Shown here: one piece after another, positions 15,006 to 22,734 of the stretch
Position numbering within the stretch: position 1 is the stretch's first letter
Layout: the number at the start of each line of letters is the position of its first letter
Assembly (NCBI GenBank): GCA_035527835.1
Contig: DATKZS010000082.1
Span: 1-26,869 of the forward strand
Reading direction: 5' to 3'
Length of the DNA: 26,869 nt
Source: DATKZS01 sp035527835 [NCBI: bacterium]
GTDB lineage: Bacteria > RBG-13-61-14
Translations under genes and position numbers: made by a program
Notes under the pieces: generated by a model
Databases searched by the model: none
Seen by the model: only the letters and a program-made list of their open reading frames with translations
What the model was told of the DNA's origin: nothing

Positions 15006-15962
15006 TTATTTTCGGTCATGGACCTGTTTCTTGAGGAGGTAGAGTATTTCTTCCTGGTTTTTGCGCTGGCGTCCGAGCATGTCGGCGACGAGGGCGAGGA
15101 CGATGAGGAGGAATCCGAGGATGACGCCCAGCGCGCTCACGGTGACGAGCGACTGGTAGGGCGTGGTCATTCCGGTGTCGAGCCAGTGGGCGAAGACGAA
15201 GAGTCCGGCGGCGACTCCGGCGGCCAGGGCGGTTAGTCCGATCAAGCCGAAGAAGATGAGCGGCTTGGTGTCGCGCAGGGAGAGGAGGATGATGGAGCCG
15301 GCGCGGATGGCGTAGCGGCTGAGCGAGCCGGCGACGCGGGACTTTCCGAACTCGCGCTCTCCCCTGACCTTGAGCGGGACCTCGGCCATGCGCGCGCGCT
15401 TCTGGGCGAGGTCGAGGAAGGTCTCCTGGGTATAGGTGAAGTCGCCGAAGAGATTCAGGCGGAGCACGGTCTCGCGGGCATAGGCGCGGAAGCCGCAGGA
15501 AACGTCGGTGAACTTGCCGCCGGTGACGGCGTTGATGATCATGCACATCCAGCGGTTGCCCCATTTCTTGATGACGGGCATGTCGGGCACGAGCTCGGGC
15601 CGGGCGAAGCGGGTGCAGGTGGCGAAGTCGGCGCGGCCCTCGATGATGGGCCGGATCAATTCGGAGATGTCGGCGGGGTCGAACTGGCCGTCGCCGTCCA
15701 TGTTCACGATGATGTCGGCTTGGGCTTCGAGGGCGGCCTTGATGCCGGTGGAGAAGGCGGCGCCCACCCCGCGGTTCTCGGTGTGCCGCACCACGGCGGC
15801 GCCGTGCTTGGCCGCGGTGTCGGCGGTCCGGTCGCTGGACCCGTCGTCCACCACGATCTTGGCGATGGCGTCAATCCCGGCGATGGACGCGGGCACTCCG
15901 TCAAGCGCGGCGGCGATGGTTTTTTCCTCGTTGAGCGCGGGAATGATGACCACGAGTTTCAA
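15006..15962 (-). CDS. GT2 family glycosyltransferase with C-terminal membrane helices
   Basis: Codes for 318 residues. The GT-A fold begins VVIIPALNEEKTI and has VVDDGSSD (D39, D40) and the metal-binding DxD in NMDGDGQFDP (D89, D91). Two hydrophobic segments near 235-260 and 270-300 anchor the C-terminus, followed by a basic tail. The layout matches dolichyl/polyprenyl-phosphate mannose or glucose synthases, so it may load a sugar onto undecaprenyl phosphate for later transfer outside the membrane, for example by the GT39-like enzyme at 22735-24384. The start is TTG at 15962, chosen because TAGGAG lies 9 nt upstream and the fold begins at once. It ends 3 bp from a palindrome shared with the convergent DsrD-like gene. 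Confidence 0.9.
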   Translation of the reverse strand: MKLVVIIPALNEEKTIAAALDGVPASIAGIDAIAKIVVDDGSSDRTADTAAKHGAAVVRHTENRGVGAAFSTGIKAALEAQADIIVNMDGDGQFDPADISELIRPIIEGRADFATCTRFARPELVPDMPVIKKWGNRWMCMIINAVTGGKFTDVSCGFRAYARETVLRLNLFGDFTYTQETFLDLAQKRARMAEVPLKVRGEREFGKSRVAGSLSRYAIRAGSIILLSLRDTKPLIFFGLIGLTALAAGVAAGLFVFAHWLDTGMTTPYQSLVTVSALGVILGFLLIVLALVADMLGRQRKNQEEILYLLKKQVHDRK

Positions 15963-16024
15963 GGGGTCCGGCTCCTAGTGTTGGGTTACAGTTACGTCTT
16001 TTTTAAAGCCCCGGGTTTTTTATA

Positions 16025-16104
16025 GCCGCAGATGAACGCAGATGGACGCAGATGAATAGGGGAAAAATCAAGATTATCTGCGTTTATCTGCGTTCATCTG
16101 CGGC
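16025..16104. repeat. Palindromic 'CGCAGATGAACGCAGAT' repeat
   Basis: The arms 16025-16053 and 16076-16104 pair at 27 of 29 positions and consist of ATGAACGCAGAT-type units. The same phrases form the palindrome at 20430-20565. It lies between two minus-strand genes. It is a dispersed intergenic repeat, and terminator activity is possible. Confidence 0.75.
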
Positions 16105-16113
16105 GAATTTTTC

Positions 16114-16503
16114 CTACCCCGCCGGTCCGGCTTTTTTCTCGAGGAGTCCGCGGATGGTGGCGAGGACGTGTCCGGCCATGATGGGCTTGGTGATGTAGGC
16201 GTCCACCCCGAGGGCCTCGGCGCGCTTCTTGGTCTCGGCGCCGCCCTCGGTGGAGATGATGACCACCGGGATGGTCTTGTTTTTCGGGTCCTGCCGGATC
16301 AGGTTGATGAGCTTGAGCCCGTCCATCAGGGGCATGTTGATGTCAATCACGGCGAGGTCAAAGGCCTCGGACTGGATTTTTTTAAGGCCGTCGAGCCCGT
16401 CAATGGCCTCGATGATCTTGAGCTTGGGTAAAGCGCGCAAAGAGAACGAGATCAACTGCCGCATGGTGGGCGAATCTTCCACGACCAGGATTCTTTGGCT
16501 CAT
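16114..16503 (-). CDS. CheY-like single-domain response regulator
   Basis: Codes for 129 residues, a receiver domain only. The acidic pocket is E9-D10, the phosphorylated aspartate is D54 (AVIDINMPLMDG), the switch residue is S84 or T85 (VVIISTEGG), and the conserved lysine is K106 (YITKP). There is no output domain, so it must act by protein contact or as a phosphorelay intermediate. It starts 15 bp after the stop of the GAF-domain gene, so the two form a likely operon. No histidine kinase is present in the window. An alternative role is in chemotaxis or type IV pilus signalling, where stand-alone receivers are common. Confidence 0.93.
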   Translation of the reverse strand: MSQRILVVEDSPTMRQLISFSLRALPKLKIIEAIDGLDGLKKIQSEAFDLAVIDINMPLMDGLKLINLIRQDPKNKTIPVVIISTEGGAETKKRAEALGVDAYITKPIMAGHVLATIRGLLEKKAGPAG

Positions 16504-16518
16504 GACGCCGTCCCCGCC

Positions 16519-17370
16519 TCAGTGGGTGAGGAGGTCAAGGAAACCCTTGATGGTTGCTTGTTTGCGGACCGAATCGCCGTAGAGCTTGGCGGAAAAGATC
16601 GCGGTCGCGGCATGCGCGGCGAGCAGGGAGAAAAGGTCGTAGTCAACCTTGACCAGCCTCTCCTTCTGCGTGAGCAGGTGATAGACCGCGATCACCCCGA
16701 TCACGTCGTCCTTGATCATCAGCGGGATGCAGACCAGGGGATGGGCAAAGTCAATGGGAGCGTTGCGGTCGTAGGAGTCGCGGTAATAGGTTTCGCGGCT
16801 CTGCGCGACGCCGCCGACGGTGCCGTCTCCCATTTTAAACGAGGGCACGGCATCGAGGGGGACCCCCTCGGCCTTGACCGGCTCCAGATCGTGGTGTTTG
16901 TCGTTGAACATGAGAATTACAAAGGTGTGGGCGCCGATCAGGTTGATGATGATCTCGGTGATGATCTCCAGGACCTCGCCCAGCTCGAGGGTGGAATGGA
17001 GCTGGTAGCTGGCCACGTACAGGTTGGCCAGGTTGTTGTTCTCCAGCTCGATCTCCATGTACCGTTGCATGAAGTCCTTGTTCTCATCCTCGACGTGGCG
17101 GTAGCGGTTAAGGATGTCCTGCTTGTCCTGCTTGAGCTTCTCGATGCGCCGCGCCAGGTCGCCCTCTTCGTTGCTCTGCGTGCCCTCGGAGAGCGCCCGC
17201 TCGCGCCGGCTCATCAGCTCATTGATCTGGTTCTGGAGCTTGGTGTTCTCATCCATCAGCTCCTTGGTGAAATGCTCGACCTTGGAGTACATGTCCAAAA
17301 ATTCTTTTCCCTTGGCGAACAAATCCGCGGGCTCCTTTCCCTTTTTTGAAGGCCCGGATGGAGCGGCCAT
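16519..17370 (-). CDS. Coiled-coil plus GAF-domain protein
   Basis: Codes for 283 residues. The N-terminal 110 or so residues are charged and heptad-like (MDENTKLQNQINELMSRRE, EEGDLARRIEKLKQDKQD), indicating a dimerising coiled coil. A GAF domain follows (about 120-275), with the typical strand HPLVCIPLMIKDDVIGVIAV. No kinase, cyclase or DNA-binding domain is attached, so it is a sensor or scaffold that probably works with the CheY-like protein 15 bp downstream. The ligand cannot be predicted. The ATG at 17370 follows GGGAGG. A possible promoter lies at 17423-17452. Confidence 0.88.
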   Translation of the reverse strand: MAAPSGPSKKGKEPADLFAKGKEFLDMYSKVEHFTKELMDENTKLQNQINELMSRRERALSEGTQSNEEGDLARRIEKLKQDKQDILNRYRHVEDENKDFMQRYMEIELENNNLANLYVASYQLHSTLELGEVLEIITEIIINLIGAHTFVILMFNDKHHDLEPVKAEGVPLDAVPSFKMGDGTVGGVAQSRETYYRDSYDRNAPIDFAHPLVCIPLMIKDDVIGVIAVYHLLTQKERLVKVDYDLFSLLAAHAATAIFSAKLYGDSVRKQATIKGFLDLLTH

Positions 17371-17422
17371 CTCAACCTCCCTCTTCGCTTGCCGCGGGGC
17401 AAACCCGGATGCACATCTTGTT

Positions 17423-17452
17423 ATTTTAGATCATGCTTGCGGCCAATAGCAA
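17423..17452 (-). promoter_or_regulatory. Possible promoter of the GAF/receiver pair
   Basis: Read on the minus strand, TTGCTA (17452-17447) and TAAAAT (17428-17423) are 18 bp apart, about 53 bp before the start codon. The match is moderate and no other site in the gap looks better. Confidence 0.35.
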
Positions 17453-17480
17453 GCGGGACTTATTGACCGCGTGACGTTAT

Positions 17481-17722
17481 TGTCCCAAATAGGCGCCAAG
17501 AAAAACGCCAAGGCGCCAAGGACGCCAAGGATCGCCAAGCAGAACTTGGTGTTTCTTTGCGCCGGGACATAAAACGGCTCCACGGCTTTGGTTCCGACCT
17601 GCTTGGCGAACCGGCCGATGGGAGCGCCAAGATAAAATCTCTCTCCCGGAAGTGGGCCTTGGCTTGCAATAAAATAATGATTCTTGGCGTTCTTGGCGCC
17701 TTGGCGGTTTTCCGGTCCCTTT
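17481..17722. mobile_element. CGCCAAG-family inverted-repeat element (copy A)
   Basis: The left arm (17494-17540) has repeated CGCCAAG units; the right arm (about 17685-17722) has the complementary CTTGGCG units followed by TTTTCCGGTCCC, so the element is about 240 bp with inverted ends. Its first 134 bp (17481-17614, TGTCCCAAATAGG to GGCGAACCGG) align over the same length with 26736-26869 at the window's right end. No credible coding frame is present; short frames here are repeat-driven. It fills most of the 377-bp gap 17371-17747. Confidence 0.7.
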
Positions 17723-17747
17723 ATTTTGCACGGCACTGACCGCGGGA

Positions 17748-18905
17748 TCAGCCGTTGGCCTTTTTCAGGCCCAGCGCGTCCAGGGCGATGATGCGGCGCA
17801 TGATGTTGGAGGCGCCCTCTCCGATCTGGTAGAGCTTGGCGTCGCGTAAGAGCCGCGACGCCGGGTATTCCTCGGAGTAGGCGTTGCCGCCGAGGATCTC
17901 GACCGTGTGGTTGGCGGCCATGACGCAGGCCTCGGAGGCCACGTACTTGGCGATGGCGCTCTCCCGCGTGTCGCGGCGGCCCTGGTCCTTCATAAACCCC
18001 GAGCGCCAGGTGAGCAGCCGCGCGGCCTCCACCATGGCCGCCATGTCCGCGATCTTCTGCTGCACCATCTGGTACTCGGCGATGGCGTGGCCGAACTGGC
18101 GCCGCTCGTTGGCGTAGGCCGCCGACACGTCCAGGCAGGCCTGCCCCACCCCGACCGCGCCGGAGGCCACCGAGAGACGGCCCCGGTCCAGCGCCTTCAT
18201 GCACAGCAGAAAGCCCTGGTTCTCATCCCCCAGCAGGTTTTCCTCCGGGACCTCCGCGTCCTCGAAAAAGAGCGTGCCCGTGGGCGAGCAGTGGTGCCCC
18301 ATCTTCGGCGTGATCTCCCTGGCCGTGAGGCCGGGCACGTCCGGAGTGATGATGAGCGCGGAAATGCCCCGCGCGCCCGCCGGGGGGTCCGTCTTCACGA
18401 ACACCACGCCCACGTCGAAGAGCGTCGCGTTCGAGATCCAGGTCTTGGTCCCGTTCACCACGTAGCGGCCGCCCTTTTTCACGGCGCGGCACTCGATGGC
18501 GGCCACGTCCGAGCCCACGTTCGGCTCCGTGATGGCGAACAGCCCCATCTTCTCGGCGCGGACCAGGGCCTCCAGGTGCAGGGCCTTCTGCTCGTCCGTG
18601 CCGTACTCGAAGATGGCGCCGGCGCAGGTCATGGCCTGCATGTTAAAGGCCGTGCGCAGGGACGAGTGCACGCGCGAGATCTCCTCGCAAATCAGGGCAT
18701 GGCACAAATAGCCCATCTCGGTGCCGCCGAACTCGCGCGGAAACGCCGCGCCGAAGAAGCCGAGCTCGCCCATCCTCCGGACCAGCTCGCGGGGGAAGCG
18801 GTGCGCCCGCTCGTTCTCGTCCACCTTGGGCGCGACCTCCTGGTCCGCGAAGCGCCGCGCCAGCTCCCGGACCTGTTTCTGCTCGTCAGTCAGATCAAAG
18901 TTCAT
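17748..18905 (-). CDS. Acyl-CoA dehydrogenase
   Basis: Codes for 385 residues, the normal length. It is a flavoprotein that makes a 2,3-enoyl-CoA from an acyl-CoA and passes electrons to ETF. Visible landmarks are [11 protein letters not shown] and [11 protein letters not shown] (FAD and substrate contacts), [15 protein letters not shown] (helix with FAD-binding Arg), and the C-terminal [11 protein letters not shown], where E363 is the expected catalytic base. Substrate chain cannot be read off; glutaryl-CoA-type and branched or cyclic acyl-CoA dehydrogenases of anaerobes have similar features. The start ATG at 18905 follows GGAGAGGG; the longer in-frame start at 18926 is rejected. It is a single gene flanked by repeat elements. 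No ETF or thiolase gene is adjacent, so it may serve a pathway encoded elsewhere. Confidence 0.95.
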   Translation of the reverse strand: MNFDLTDEQKQVRELARRFADQEVAPKVDENERAHRFPRELVRRMGELGFFGAAFPREFGGTEMGYLCHALICEEISRVHSSLRTAFNMQAMTCAGAIFEYGTDEQKALHLEALVRAEKMGLFAITEPNVGSDVAAIECRAVKKGGRYVVNGTKTWISNATLFDVGVVFVKTDPPAGARGISALIITPDVPGLTAREITPKMGHHCSPTGTLFFEDAEVPEENLLGDENQGFLLCMKALDRGRLSVASGAVGVGQACLDVSAAYANERRQFGHAIAEYQMVQQKIADMAAMVEAARLLTWRSGFMKDQGRRDTRESAIAKYVASEACVMAANHTVEILGGNAYSEEYPASRLLRDAKLYQIGEGASNIMRRIIALDALGLKKANG

Positions 18906-18975
18906 GTTCCCTCTCCATGCTTCCAATTATGGTTCTTCACACTGGAGAATGGATAATATTTGCGTCACTGATCGC

Positions 18976-19067
18976 GTAGAGCGTATAGCGAAGGGCGAAT
19001 GGCGTAAATCAAATCAACGCCAAAGCAGCCATCTTTCATGCCCTACGCCCTGCGCTCTACGCTCTAC
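18976..19067. repeat. Imperfect palindrome of 'GCGTAGAGCG' phrases
   Basis: The arm 18976-19007 is roughly complementary to 19035-19067 (GTAGAGCGTATAGCGAAGGG versus GCCCTGCGCTCTACGCTCTAC read in reverse). It lies in the 290-bp gap between the acyl-CoA dehydrogenase and the RlmI-like gene; the rest of that gap shows nothing else. Confidence 0.6.
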
Positions 19068-19195
19068 TAGCCTCCGGTTCCCATTCAACGTTACTTTGCA
19101 GATTCACTCTCTAAGGCGAAGAACCCCAAATTATAATGCGGCACGGGCTGCAGACCCGTGATCATCCTAATACAACCCGTCTTGACCTGTCCATT

Positions 19196-20365
19196 TCAGT
19201 CCATGGCCTCAAGCGCGAAGCCCTTGAGGTAATGGGTCTCGGGCATGGAGAGGAGGATGGGGTGGTCGGGGGCCTGGGTCTGCTGTTCGAGGATGCGGAG
19301 CCGGCGGCGGGCGTCAGCGGCGGAGGAGCGGAGCACATCGAGGAACGCGGGCGCGGAGAGGTTATAGGAGCAGGAGTAGGTGAGCAGGACGCCGCGGGGA
19401 CGGAGCAGGTTCATGGCGCGGCGGTTCAGGTCCGCGTATCCCTTTCTGGCCCCGGCCAGGTCTTTCCTGCTTTTAGCGAAGGGAGGCGGATCGAGCACGA
19501 TAACGTCGAATTTTTCCCGGGCCTTTTCCATCGCGGCGAACTCGTCAAAGACATTGGCTTTCCGGGCGGCGATGTTATCGAGGCCGTTGAGCCCGCTGTT
19601 ACGTTTGACGCGCTCGATGGCGGCGGCCGAGCCGTCGAGCGCGACGACCTCGGAGCAGCCGCGCGCCAGGTGCAGCGCGAACAGGCCGTGAAAGCAGAAG
19701 GCGTCGAGGCCGCGGCCGTGGGCCCAGCGCCCGGCGCGGATGCGGTTCTCCTGCTGGTCCAGGTACGCGCCGGTCTTCTGGCCCTCCCAAAGATCGGCGA
19801 GATACTTGACCGGGCCTTCCTCGACCATCACCTCGCGCTGCGGCCCGCCCTTGAGCGTCTTCTTCTCCCGGTCCAGGCCCTCCATCTCGCGGACCGCGAG
19901 GTCGCAGCGCAGAGTAATAGACAGCGGCGCGAACAGCTCGTCGAGCAGCTCGGTGAGCTCCGGCATGATCCGGTCCGTGCCCGCGATCATGCTCTGGACC
20001 ACGTAGTGGCCGGCGTACACGTCAATGATCAGGCCGGGGAACAGGTCGCCCTCCGCGGAGACCAGGCGGAAGGCGGCGGAGGCCGGGAGCGCGTTCGGGC
20101 GCCGCTCGCGGGCGCCGAGCAGGAGTGAGCGCAGAAACGCGCGGTCAACGGGCGCCTCTTCAAAAGAGATGACGCGGAGCGCGATCTTGCCGCGGGCGCT
20201 GTAAAAGGCCTGAGCGACAAAGGCGCCGGTGGAGGACGCGACCCGCGCGACCGCTCCGCTCTCCACGTTGGCCGGGACCTCGGCCACGTCGTCCCGGTAG
20301 ATCCAGAGGTGCCCGGTCCGAAGCCAGGCCAGGCCCTTTTGCGATAGTTTGAAGGTCGGCTGCAT
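19196..20365 (-). CDS. rlmI: RlmI-like 23S rRNA (cytosine-5) methyltransferase
   Basis: Codes for 389 residues. An N-terminal PUA domain (about 1-75, GLAWLRTGHLWIYRDD) is followed by the EEHEE linker region and a Rossmann methyltransferase (about 215-385). Motif I is FCFHGLFALHLA, the acidic loop VVALDGS, motif IV VLDPPPFAKS, and TYSCS carries the cysteine expected to form the covalent intermediate with the base. RlmI methylates C1962 of 23S rRNA; close relatives share this layout, so target specificity is likely but not proved. The ATG at 20365 starts the PUA domain; an upstream extension to 20416 reads into a CGCCAAG repeat and is rejected. It is probably transcribed alone, as repeats flank both sides. 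Confidence 0.9.
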   Translation of the reverse strand: MQPTFKLSQKGLAWLRTGHLWIYRDDVAEVPANVESGAVARVASSTGAFVAQAFYSARGKIALRVISFEEAPVDRAFLRSLLLGARERRPNALPASAAFRLVSAEGDLFPGLIIDVYAGHYVVQSMIAGTDRIMPELTELLDELFAPLSITLRCDLAVREMEGLDREKKTLKGGPQREVMVEEGPVKYLADLWEGQKTGAYLDQQENRIRAGRWAHGRGLDAFCFHGLFALHLARGCSEVVALDGSAAAIERVKRNSGLNGLDNIAARKANVFDEFAAMEKAREKFDVIVLDPPPFAKSRKDLAGARKGYADLNRRAMNLLRPRGVLLTYSCSYNLSAPAFLDVLRSSAADARRRLRILEQQTQAPDHPILLSMPETHYLKGFALEAMD

Positions 20366-20390
20366 TTTTTGTTGTTTCCGGTCAACTAAT

Positions 20391-20420
20391 GAACGCCAAG
20401 ACGCCAAGAGCGCCAAGAAG
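20391..20420. repeat. Short CGCCAAG-type dispersed repeat
   Basis: ATGAACGCCAAGACGCCAAG followed by AGCGCCAAGAAG repeats units of the family at 17481-17722. It directly adjoins the palindrome at 20430-20565. Confidence 0.65.
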
Positions 20421-20429
20421 ATGATTTTG

Positions 20430-20565
20430 CCGCAGATGAACGCGGATGAACGCAGATGAGAAAATAGAATTAAGAATCAAGAAGCCAGAAGCAAGGCCTT
20501 GCTTCTTGATTCTTTCTTCTTGCTTCTGGCTTCTCTTATCTGCGTTCATCCGCGTTCATCCGCGG
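20430..20565. repeat. Nested palindrome of 'CGCAGATGAACGCGGAT' phrases
   Basis: The outer arms 20430-20457 and 20538-20565 pair at all but one position. A second set of inverted phrases lies inside (AAGAAGCCAGAAGCAAGG against CTTGCTTCTGGCTTCT). It sits between the RlmI gene and the end of the radical SAM operon, where it could terminate transcription. Confidence 0.75.
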
Positions 20566-20589
20566 TAAAAAAATATTGCGTTACTTGGC

Positions 20590-21672
20590 TTAAATAATTC
20601 TCGCCCACTCCTTGAGCATCGCCGGCCAGGACTTGAGGTTCCAGAAGATGGTGTTGGAGAGGAAGCACTGGTGGTAGCAAACGCACCGGGAGCTGATGAT
20701 CTGGTTCCTGGCCTCGTGGGCCTTTTCCGAGGTCCAGACGGCGGGGAGGCTGTAGTTATGTTCGCGGACGTTCCCGGAGGACTGGTCCCACGGCTCGCAC
20801 GGATACACGTCGCCCTCCGGCATGAGCACCCCCGCGACGCGCCCGGCGGCGCAGGGCAAAGAGTAGGTGTCGTTCTGGAAGATGTCCAGGGCCATGCGGC
20901 GGAGCACGATGTCCTTGGCATGGAGCAGCTTGCCGAAGAAGCTGTAGCCGCGGACGCGCCCGCTCCTGGCGTCGTCCTCCATGGCGGCCTGGACCGTGGC
21001 GACCTCCGCTGGGTCCAGGTCCTTGGCGCCCTCCTCGCGGGTCACGCCGCGGGTGAGGATCAGGTTGATGTGGTCGGGTCCGAGCATGTCGCGGGCCAGG
21101 ACGTAGGTCTCCAGCAGGCGCCCGCGGTTGAAGCCGGAGGCGGTGATGTCAATGAGGACGGTGAGACTGGGCCACCGGGCTTTGAGGGCGGAGAGGCGGG
21201 CCAGCGTGTCGGTGGTGCGCTCGTAAAATCCCTTGACTCCCCGGATGTCGTCGTTTAATTCGGGCGGCCCCTCGATGGGGAGTCCCACGGTGAGGTTGGG
21301 CCCGTGGCAGCGCTCGAGGATTTGGCGGACCCCGGCCTCGATACGCTCGGGGTGGAACCCGGAGGTCGCGATACCGAGATGGTACACGCGGTTCTTGCGG
21401 TGGAAGACCTCGACGATCTCGGGAAAGTCGTCGCGCAAAAACGGCTCGCCGCCGGTAAACGTCACCTGCAGCAGTTGGCCCATGGAGCCCGCGACCTTTT
21501 CGATCTCGTCAAGAGTAAGCGGGTTCTCCGGCTGGTTGATTCTCTCCCAGTAAAAGCAGTGCTTGCACTTGCCCACGCAGCGCGAGGTCACGAAAAAGAT
21601 GAGGTAGGCCGGGTGGGGAAGCTCCCGCCCTCCGAATAGTTTCAGGCCCGATATGGCTGTTTGCATGTCCAT
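20590..21672 (-). CDS. Radical SAM protein with C-terminal Cys cluster (SPASM-like)
   Basis: Codes for 360 residues. The radical SAM motif is C32-x3-C36-x2-C39 (TSRCVGKCKHCFYW), followed by TFTGGEPFLR. Cysteines in the C-terminal part (LPCAAG, VYPCEPW, SRCVCYHQCF) suggest auxiliary iron-sulfur clusters as in SPASM/twitch enzymes, which modify peptides or small molecules. The substrate is unknown. It is the last gene of a five-gene minus-strand operon with two glycosyltransferases, a B12-binding radical SAM enzyme and a methyltransferase, so a carbohydrate or lipid-linked intermediate is plausible. The ATG at 21672 follows GGAG with 10-bp spacing; ATG at 21666 is an alternative. It begins 16 bp after the preceding gene. 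Confidence 0.9.
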   Translation of the reverse strand: MDMQTAISGLKLFGGRELPHPAYLIFFVTSRCVGKCKHCFYWERINQPENPLTLDEIEKVAGSMGQLLQVTFTGGEPFLRDDFPEIVEVFHRKNRVYHLGIATSGFHPERIEAGVRQILERCHGPNLTVGLPIEGPPELNDDIRGVKGFYERTTDTLARLSALKARWPSLTVLIDITASGFNRGRLLETYVLARDMLGPDHINLILTRGVTREEGAKDLDPAEVATVQAAMEDDARSGRVRGYSFFGKLLHAKDIVLRRMALDIFQNDTYSLPCAAGRVAGVLMPEGDVYPCEPWDQSSGNVREHNYSLPAVWTSEKAHEARNQIISSRCVCYHQCFLSNTIFWNLKSWPAMLKEWARII

Positions 21673-21688
21673 CAGGTGATCTCCGCTC

Positions 21689-22708
21689 TCAGATCCAGCC
21701 CGGCCGGCCGTAGGTCGGCCTTCCCATGATCAGCCCGGCCACTCCGGCCGCGGCGCCCGCAAGAATCGCCAGCGATTGTATCCAGTGCAACAGAATCGGC
21801 CAGACCATCCGAGGCCCGGCAAAATGCCTCTTGAGGAAATTGTAAAAGGGGGCGTTTATCAGGATGAGCAGCGCGATGATAGCGGCTATTGCGAGTACGG
21901 CGCACGACTTGAAACAAGCAGCGATACAAAAGATCAACAGCAAGGGGACCAGGACCAGGGTCGCCATGCTTCTGGGGTTTGCAAACCCCGGAGCTTTTTG
22001 GGGGAGCCGGCTCCCAAGTCTCAGCTTGGTGCCCAGCACCGCTTTTTTGTAATCGTTTGAAAGCATGCCGGCAAGTGTAAAACGGTGCGCGTGCGCTCCT
22101 TGGGCCTCCGGGCAGTAGCGGACGCGGTGGCCGGCCCGGGCCAGGGCTCGGCCCAGCTCCATGTCCTCCGCGCTGGCGCCCTGGTAGCGCTCGTCAAAAC
22201 CGCCCACTTCATTGAAGGCCTGTTTCCTGACCGCTCCCATCGCTCCCCAGAACCAGTCTATATCCAGCGGACTGAGGTCGTGATGATAGCGGGTGAACAA
22301 ATTATGGTAAACGCTGACCGGGTTGGTGTCCGCGGGCTCGGTGGTGTAGCTGCCCACTGCCGCGGATACGTCGGGATGTTCATCGAAGACCTTGAAAAGC
22401 GCCGACAGCGCCGCGGGCCCCAAAAAGACGTCAGCGTCGACAAACACGAGAATGTCGGCCCGGGCCTCTTTCGCGCCCCGGTTCCTGGCCGTGGCCGCGC
22501 CCCGGTTCTGGTCCATCCTGATCAGCTGGTCGCAAAGGGACGCGGCGTCCGCGCCGCCGTCCGACGACCCGTCGTCCACGACGATCACTTCGATAGCGCC
22601 CTCGCCAAAACCCTCCTGGCCCCGGATTGCCTCCAGGCAGCGGCCGATCAGTCGCCCCGCGTTGTGCAGGGGGACGATCACGCTCATAACCGGCGGCTCT
22701 TTGCTCAT
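21689..22708 (-). CDS. GT2 family glycosyltransferase with C-terminal membrane helices
   Basis: Codes for 339 residues. The GT-A domain starts SVIVPLHNAGRLIGRCLEAI, has VVDDGSSDGG (D45, D46) and the metal-binding pattern VFVDADVFL (D91, D93). The ED-type acceptor motif ASAEDMELGRAL comes at about 180-190. Two to three hydrophobic segments near 250-330 anchor it in the membrane. It probably transfers a sugar to a lipid-linked acceptor. The ATG is at 22708, 26 bp after the GT39-like gene stop; the ribosome binding site (AAGG) is weak. It is part of the 26725-20590 operon. Confidence 0.92.
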   Translation of the reverse strand: MSKEPPVMSVIVPLHNAGRLIGRCLEAIRGQEGFGEGAIEVIVVDDGSSDGGADAASLCDQLIRMDQNRGAATARNRGAKEARADILVFVDADVFLGPAALSALFKVFDEHPDVSAAVGSYTTEPADTNPVSVYHNLFTRYHHDLSPLDIDWFWGAMGAVRKQAFNEVGGFDERYQGASAEDMELGRALARAGHRVRYCPEAQGAHAHRFTLAGMLSNDYKKAVLGTKLRLGSRLPQKAPGFANPRSMATLVLVPLLLIFCIAACFKSCAVLAIAAIIALLILINAPFYNFLKRHFAGPRMVWPILLHWIQSLAILAGAAAGVAGLIMGRPTYGRPGWI

Positions 22709-22734
22709 GATGATTTAACGCCTTGCCCCCTCGA

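Noticed and set aside
16495-17349. Long plus-strand frame opposite the GAF gene
   Set aside because: Val/Leu/Asp-rich antisense shadow; the minus-strand frame shows a GAF domain and coiled coil.
17431-18204. Minus-strand frame running through the CGCCAAG element into the dehydrogenase gene
   Set aside because: Its upstream part is an out-of-frame reading of the acyl-CoA dehydrogenase and its downstream part is repeat sequence.
17907-18956. Plus-strand frame opposite the acyl-CoA dehydrogenase
   Set aside because: Antisense shadow of a gene with all family motifs on the minus strand.
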